64,000 bases of DNA from assembly GCA_038373865.1 (NCBI GenBank), contig JAXGGA010001166.1, forward strand, positions 102,265 to 166,264. The letters run 5' to 3'. The stretch is from Uloborus plumipes (lineage: Eukaryota > Arthropoda > Arachnida > Araneae > Uloboridae). Shown in pieces: positions 58,116 through 64,000 of this stretch (position 1 is the first letter of the stretch; every line of letters begins with the position of its first letter). Under the pieces are notes generated by a model. That model searched no databases. It saw nothing but the letters and a program-made list of their open reading frames with translations, and was not told where the DNA came from. Both the position numbers and the translations under genes were made by a program.

Positions 58116-58863
58116 TAGGGATGCACCGATTAATCAGCAGTACCGATTAATCGGCCATAATCGGCTACTTGCCTATTATTAATAATCGGAAAAATCGGGC
58201 CGATTAATCGGCGGAAAAAATATTTTTTTTAATATTATTTTTTAAAGTAAACCTTCACTAAAAAATTATGATGAATAATTTGATTAACAGTAATAATGAT
58301 CCTCACCGTTGATGTAAAGTTTTTAATACATTAATTCTTCTATTTTGAATAAAAATACACATAGTTAATGTAGCAACATTTGTCATGCGTCGATACTTTT
58401 CTCCTTGCTTTTAGATAATCTTTAATTTTCACAAAGAATAAAAGTCTTGAATTACATAGCTACTAATAATTGAAAAATTGAAACTGAAAGAACTTCAAAA
58501 TTGGATTGCTCATCACACAGACTTCCCTCCTTTTTTTTTTTTTTTTTGAATTTTCATGTCTAGTTTACATAATTAGCAATGTGTTAATGCAATATTATTG
58601 ACAATAATATGAAAATTAGTTCAGAGAAATTTGATAAAATTTTGAAATTATTTTGGGAAAATTAGGAAAATGGAAGAAAAAATTAGGAACTATTTCAAAA
58701 GTTAGAATTGTAAAAAAAAAAAACGTAGGAAAAACTGTAACGGTGAAATTGGTAGTACTGAAAATAACCATTTTAATCATTAATCGGCTTGGCCGATTAA
58801 TCGGCCGATTATCAACTGCCGATTAATCGGTAATCGGCCAATTTGTTTATCGGTGCATCCCTA
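58116..58863. mobile_element. hAT MITE in the intron, perfect 8-bp duplication
   Basis: The ends are TAGGGATGCACCGAT and its inverse, followed by repeated CGATTAATCGG words at both ends. GTTGATAC is duplicated exactly at 58108-58115 and 58864-58871. The interior is AT-rich without a transposase. Confidence 0.92.
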
Positions 58864-58871
58864 GTTGATAC

Positions 58872-60350
58872 ATGATACTAAGTGAAAAGTTTGGGTTAGT
58901 TGAGTAATATTGAATGAGAAAACTAACCAAAGCATAAACCATAGAAATACTGCAGACACGAGTTTGGGAGTTCAGAAGAAAGATTTTTGTCAGCGCCCAC
59001 TGCTGATTACTTAGTTTTCTTATATTCTGAAGTTCACAACTTGCTACGTTACTTAACAGATTCTTTGTCAACACCGAAACACGTGTCGGCAATTTTTTTG
59101 AATGTTGTGTTTTGATTACGTTTCTTTTCACTGACAAAATAAGGGTTTTGAATTAGAAAAAAAAAGAAGTTTTTTCGTTTTCATTTTCTTTTTCTTTTTT
59201 ATAGTTTTATGAGTGTTTTCAGTATTTTGTTGTGAAACACTGCTGTAAAGGGAAAATAGTGCTTTAAATTTCAAACTCCTCCATTTTGAAAAACTTTTCA
59301 TGACTTCAAACATTTTTGTATTTTCCAAGTGTGAAACTCAAGACTGAAATTCTGAGTTTTCCCATTTAATCTCAATTGCTTTTACCAAAACAGTGTTATG
59401 TAAATAGAAAATAGATGCTTCCCGATTGACCGTATTCGTCTGTAACTACTAGCTATTTTGATAAAGCGGTCGAATACATTTCACAAAGTTTCCTATTATA
59501 AACTTTTTTTAACAACATGTTATAAATAATGACACATGGGTATTGTATAAAATGATGTTAATAACTTTAAAAGTTTGTAATTTGAAGTTTAATTCAAAGA
59601 TGAAGAATTTAATTATTTAGCCACCATTTTAAGTTCATATAGATCTTACTTAACGAGAAAACAACTAAGTGTCTTCGTGCAGATAATTGTGTTATGTATG
59701 TCTTTCAAAGCACTCTTAACTGAAAACGGAAGTTTTCTTGAACATATTAAATTATTCTCTTTAAAAAAAAATGACTTGACTTGCGTCTAAAATCTTTTCC
59801 TGATGACAAAGTAAGATTTTAGCCTTTGTTGGACCCGCTTATAAATATCAACAAGTCTTCTTTTCGCTGAACGAAATTTCAATTGTGTTCCCAAAACGAC
59901 TATACTTAATGAAAGCTAGTGGAATAAAAAAAAAAAAAACATCGTCAAAACACATAATCACAGTCGAATATTCCATAGGCCAACTGTGTACTACATCATC
60001 GCTAATGTAGTCAACAGTTTGACTACGAAATCATTCAAAACTAGATAGCAAAAACACATTAAAATTAAATTGACTATGATCTTTAAAGAAGGTTCTATGA
60101 ATCAATTTACCGTAATTCAAGAGACTCGCTTCAGAGTTATGATATTTTCTTTTTGGGAGGTTAAAATTCGGGTTGGCGAGCCTAGAACATGAAGTTTTTT
60201 TTGCTATATGATCTCTGCTTCTACACCATCGTGAACTCCAAACATTGATCTATAGTACTAACATGGAAACTTTTCATCCTTCGTGGTCACCGATTTAGTA
60301 GCAGCTCTGTGTATCGAAAGAGACTTGCTAGTGTAATCTATATCGGAAGT
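58872..60350. other. Intron or intergenic stretch without recognised features
   Basis: If the exon at 57842-58084 is real, this is likely intron. I searched for a following PPPDE exon and saw none. No transposon ends were recognised. Confidence 0.3.
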
Positions 60351-60353
60351 CCT

Positions 60354-60637
60354 AAAGTGCATAACTCAGAAATAAGGAAAAAATTTCTGTCGAAAATGCA
60401 CCTTGTGTTCAAGCTGGCAATTTGGCTCGCAATAGCGGCAAGTTTGTAATTTTATTATTTGCAATTAATTCTGTTGCCAATTAATATTTTTGTAAAATTA
60501 CTATGCTTAAGAACTTACAGGCTGCGTATTTTGACATAACGACTTCAGCAACATCGTATTTTTGGAGTTTGGACAAATGGTGAGGTGAGCTTTTTCGAAA
60601 GCAATTTTCACTTTATTTCTGAGTTGTGCGACTTATG
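60354..60637. repeat. Decayed inverted-repeat element
   Basis: AAGTGCATAACTCAGAAATAA on the left and the inverse of AAGTCGCACAACTCAGAAA on the right, with further similarity (TCGAAAA then CACC) inside. Its length of about 280 bp suggests an old MITE. No target duplication was identified. Confidence 0.5.
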
Positions 60638-60664
60638 ATTTTGGATACATACTCTATTATTTTT

Positions 60665-61434
60665 ACTTCCTTTTACGTAGTAAAGGAAGTATTGTGATCG
60701 CGAAAAAAAAAAAAATCAATCAAATTTGAGTCTAAATTTTGATTTTGCTCACCCCCGAATGAATGTTCAGTAGTTTTTTCGACTTGTCAGCACGTGCATA
60801 TGTACCTACCAACATATAAGCAGCCGAAAAATCCTTTTCAACCACCCCCGAGTTAATTACGACGAGTTTTCTCGTGACGTCTGTATGTACGCATGTGCGG
60901 ATGTATGTATGTATGTATGTGGGTCGCATAACTCAAAAACTATATGCCGCAGAAGCTTCTAGCTTGGTATGTAGGCTCTGAGGATGGTCTAGTTGTGCAC
61001 CTCCCCTTGTGGTTGCATTCGAATGTTCCCAAGGGGGTGTTTTATTCCTTTATTGGGGTAAATCAGTTTTAATTTCAATGCAGACTCAAGTGATATAAAT
61101 TGGCGCGACCATTTGGCGATATGTCGCCAAGCTTTTGGCCGCCAAGTGTCTGACGCCAACTTGGCGACATATCGCAAAGTTGGGGACAAATTTGGCAAAA
61201 AACTATTTTTTGAATTTGGGTTCAACTTGGCGCTATTGGCGATATTTTGCGAAACATTCACTGAATGATTTTTAAATCAGCAATATTTGGAAAATTAACC
61301 ATTGTAAAGTATTTTTTGCATTGTTTCGTGGCAGATTAGGGGAGTAAATATTTGAATTGTTACCTTGCTCACTCCAAGCACTTTTTTTAACACTTAAGGC
61401 AACTACTAAGAAATTTACACGTAAAAGGAAGTAG
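60665..61434 (+). repeat. ACTTCCTTTTACGT repeat family, copy 1
   Basis: It opens with the palindrome ACTTCCTTTTACGTAGTAAA and ends ACACGTAAAAGGAAGT. It contains an ATGT microsatellite (about 60898-60920) and several TTGGCGAYATRTCGCCAAG-like words (61095-61180). It corresponds to 53655-54392 in inverse orientation. No coding function is evident. Confidence 0.7.
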
Positions 61435-61439
61435 TGTGG

Positions 61440-62660
61440 GGTCCATACCAGATTTTTTTAAATCATTTTTACTGGTGGCGTATTTAAGCTTGAGAACAAT
61501 AAATTTGCGCATATATCCCCATGCGTATTGTTCAAGACGGAAGTAAAATCAAAGATGAAGACAATTTGTTCTAACATCTTACGTGATGACTAAAATGACA
61601 CACATTTTATAAAATCACTTTAAAAAATCTTACCTACAATTTTAGATGCAGAAATGCAAATTTTTAATTACGATTCGATAAAACATCCCACCAGGTACTC
61701 AGTATCACGTGGTATAGGTGCAGGAAATGATTTTGGGAGCCTAAACATAGATCGGAAGTTATTGTTACCACTCTGACGGTGGAACTTGGGACACGGTTAT
61801 TTCGCATCGGCTAGAAATTCAGAAATCGACTAAAACAAAAATGAAGTAAAATATTAACAAAGGGGTAAAAATAGAATCGTTTTTTGTGCAAGTGCGTTTT
61901 TTTGGGAAGTTAGAAAGTACGCATGACCTGTTTGTATGCTAAGCTTTGCTACTGGGGACACGTTACCGATCTGATTTTTGATGTATAAAAACAATATTTT
62001 TTGAAGAAAAAAATTTTTTTTCTGATGTTATTAGATGAAATGAAAGCAGAACCTTATCTTCTTTCTGGGGAAAATTATTTTTTTAACTAGTTATTAAAAT
62101 ACAAGTGAAAATTCACTTGGGACTCAAATTGGCACTTTTCTAAGTATTAGCTCATATTTCCACTTTTTTTTGTGCCATGTATTCTCAAACGATGATAAAT
62201 AGTGTAAATATTCCCAATTCATTTGCCAATGATAAGACACATTTAGGACAACGTGTTTTTTCCCTTTAGTAAATATTTGATTTCCACGTCATGTGGTGCA
62301 GAAGAGTTGCCATTTAATATTGTGAACGGGGTCCGATAGAAAGAAAGTTGTAGAATTATTTTTATGTTAAACAAGAAAAATTACGGGGGAAACTTTAGAG
62401 CTTTAGCATTTCTTGGGAATAATTTTTTGAAATTATCATTTTAGCTATTATTTTACGCATATTTGCTTACCAAGCGTATTGTACATATTTTGCTGTACTG
62501 TTATTCGGGTGTATCCATTGCCTGGAACAAGTTTATTTATTTATTTTTTGTTTTGCTAAATTAATCAATATACAGACAGCTAAAGAATTTTTCGAAAACG
62601 ATTTTTAGTTTTGACTACCATGTTTGCTCTTTATGCTTTAATATCGTATTGTAACAACCT
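61440..62660. other. AT-rich stretch without recognised features
   Basis: No exon, array or transposon terminus recognised. Confidence 0.3.
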
Positions 62661-62771
62661 CTTAAAACTTGGAAATCATTGGTAAACACAAATTTCACCA
62701 TGCATTAAAAATGAATTAACAGTGACTTTCAATTTTTTATTGCTAAATACTAACTTTCTTTCTGTATTTAA

Positions 62772-63342
62772 CCCTCGTGGGTCCCTCCCATTTCGGTTAC
62801 AATCAAGACTCTTGGGGTCATAAACGACCCCAATGTTTCCTTTGATTAATTTATTATAATAATTGAACGTTATATATTTTAAGTTCTTAAGCATTTCTTA
62901 AATTCAAACACTTTTCAATGATAAAAACATAAAAATAAGAAGGCGCAATAAAAGTAAAATTTAGTTTGTGCAATAAAAATAATACTTTTAGAGTAAAGCT
63001 TGCAATAACTTTAGATTGATTTTAAACTGTTACAGAGCTGAAACAAAGGCCCAAATTTCAAACACCCCCCTTAGGGCATTTTTCTCTATATTTTCTATCC
63101 AGTTTACTTCGACAAACTCCTCTTTTCTTTTTTGGCATTTTAGGGCAGTAACCCCAAGGGCCTTGTGGGCAAGAAATGCAAATTTGGAAAAAATAAAACA
63201 AATAATTGCATTATTTTGTATAAAAAACTGAAAGAATAAAAAAAAAAAACACAATACCATTAAAAACAAATGGTTGATTAACAAGATATATTAAACAGAA
63301 ATTGCATTGGGGTTATATATGACCACAAGGGGCCCACGAGGG
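62772..63342. mobile_element. TTAA-flanked MITE (piggyBac-type), family E
   Basis: TTAA at 62768-62771 and 63343-63346 flanks CCCTCGTGGGTCCC and the inverse of CCCTCGTGGGCCCC. The hairpin GGGTCATAAACGACCC lies just inside the left end. The host satellite unit reads TATTTAACAAGATAGG where uninterrupted, so the TTAA target is visible. It is 571 bp without transposase. Confidence 0.88.
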
Positions 63343-63404
63343 TTAAAAAAAAATTTGACATTTTGAGTTCGACTTCAAAAAACTTGGAAATCATTGGTAA
63401 ATAC

Positions 63405-63578
63405 CAGGGACGTCATTTCAAGTTTTTCCAGGGGGGGGGGGGGGCAAAGGGTTCAAACACAATGCAATTTCACTTGAAAACATCAAAAGCCACGCCCACT
63501 TATATGTAAATACATTGATTTTTCAAAGCCAGGGGGGCAATTGACCCCCCCCCCCGCCCCTCCTAAATGACGGGCCTG
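63405..63578. mobile_element. hAT MITE in the satellite, perfect 8-bp duplication
   Basis: The ends are CAGGGACGTCATTT and the inverse of CAGGCCCGTCATTT. GTAAATAC is duplicated at 63397-63404 and 63579-63586. Neighbouring satellite units read GTAAACAC at this place, the unoccupied site. Poly-G and poly-C runs lie near the two ends. Confidence 0.92.
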
Positions 63579-64000
63579 GTAAATACAAAGTTTCACCCTG
63601 TATTAAAAATGAAATAAGTGACTTTTAAAAACTTTTGCTTTTTTGCTAAACGCGAACTTTCTTCTCTGTATTTAACAAGATAGGTCAGTAACTTTTGACT
63701 TTTTGAGTTTGACTTCAAAACACTTGGAAATCATTGGTAAACACAAAGTTTCACCCTGTATTAAAAATGAAATAAGTGACTTTTAAAAACTTTTGCTTTT
63801 TTGCTAAACGCGAACTTTCTTCTCTGTATGTAACAAGATAGGTCAGTGACTTTTGACTTTTTGAGTTTGGCTTCAAAAACTTAGAAATCATTGGTAAACA
63901 CAGTTTCTCCTTACATTTAAAACGAATCATTTCTGACTTTTAAAAACCCTTAGGATTCACTGCTGAACATGAAGTTTCGTCTCTATATTTTAAATAGAGC

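Larger units (their letters stand above)
62668..64000 (+). repeat. 158-bp tandem repeat, interrupted, running off the window
   Basis: CTTGGAAATCATTGGTAAA or a variant starts units at about 62668, 63382, 63722 and 63880. The last interval is 158 bp. The 63382-63722 interval becomes 158 bp after removing the 174-bp hAT MITE and its 8-bp duplication. The first interval falls to about 139 bp after removing the TTAA element. Units share ACTTTTGCTTTTTTGCTAAA and TGACTTTTTGAGTTTGACTT. The last unit is more diverged. Confidence 0.85.

Noticed and set aside
57798..58150. Two ORFs of 87 and 111 codons overlapping the DESI1-like exon
   Set aside because: They are in other frames, cross the splice donor or the acceptor, and lack the VxLYVYDLS match.
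504..64000. CRISPR arrays or bacterial genes
   Set aside because: The tandem arrays have no unique spacers, and everything else is eukaryotic in character.

Overview
This is eukaryotic nuclear DNA: AT-rich, almost without open reading frames, rich in homopolymers and microsatellites, and packed with small DNA transposons. The element types (a Tc1-like transposon, pogo-like, mariner-like, hAT, Helitron and piggyBac-type TTAA elements, tRNA-derived SINEs) and one spliced gene exon point to an arthropod, possibly a spider or other chelicerate. That placement is an inference, not a demonstration. No bacterial operons, phage genes or CRISPR arrays are present.

Host coding content is minimal. The only convincing host exon is at 57842-58084: a polypyrimidine tract and AG acceptor, an upstream in-frame stop, a Kozak-type ATG, 42 codons resembling the N-terminus of a DESI1-type PPPDE peptidase, and a consensus GTGAGT donor. 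The rest of that gene was not found in the window. An unexplained 166-codon ORF lies at 19648-20148. Islands near 4.6, 7.7, 9.1 and 16.3 kb look less random than their surroundings and carry CRE palindromes or shared blocks.

Most of the recognisable sequence is mobile DNA. (1) Thirteen copies of eight families of TTAA-flanked elements with CCC-type termini, diagnostic of the piggyBac superfamily. One family carries what looks like the first 30-35 codons of a PGBD-type transposase. (2) A nearly complete Tc1-like transposon (31918-33337) whose transposase is broken by a single in-frame TGA. (3) Three non-autonomous Helitrons with TC...hairpin...CTAG ends in A/T sites. (4) Five long foldback elements: two copies of a CAGGGTGTCC element, a 1.9 kb hairpin enclosing a mariner-transposase fragment, an 8-bp-TSD element, and one with a tRNA-like Pol III promoter in each arm. 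(5) hAT MITEs with 8-bp duplications. (6) Three elements with GGGYCATT ends and 4-bp duplications. (7) Two TA-flanked elements with GGGT...GGGGYA ends. (8) pogo/Tigger-like MITEs. (9) Several SINE families. (10) Tandem repeats of about 147 bp (10.69-11.55 kb), 158 bp (62.67 kb to the window end) and about 215 bp (5.1-5.8 kb), plus two inverted arrays of a 16-bp unit at 44.16 and 48.19 kb.

The nesting is legible. At 25.5-29.6 kb a TTAA element contains a Helitron and a second TTAA element, whose unoccupied target survives next door in a tandem duplication. At 35.4-36.6 kb a hAT MITE sits inside a GGGTCATT element that abuts a TTAA element. At 62.7-63.6 kb two transposons sit in a satellite whose neighbouring units show the intact sites. 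The elements do not act together as a pathway; the window is a compact record of several cut-and-paste and rolling-circle families in one stretch of genome.
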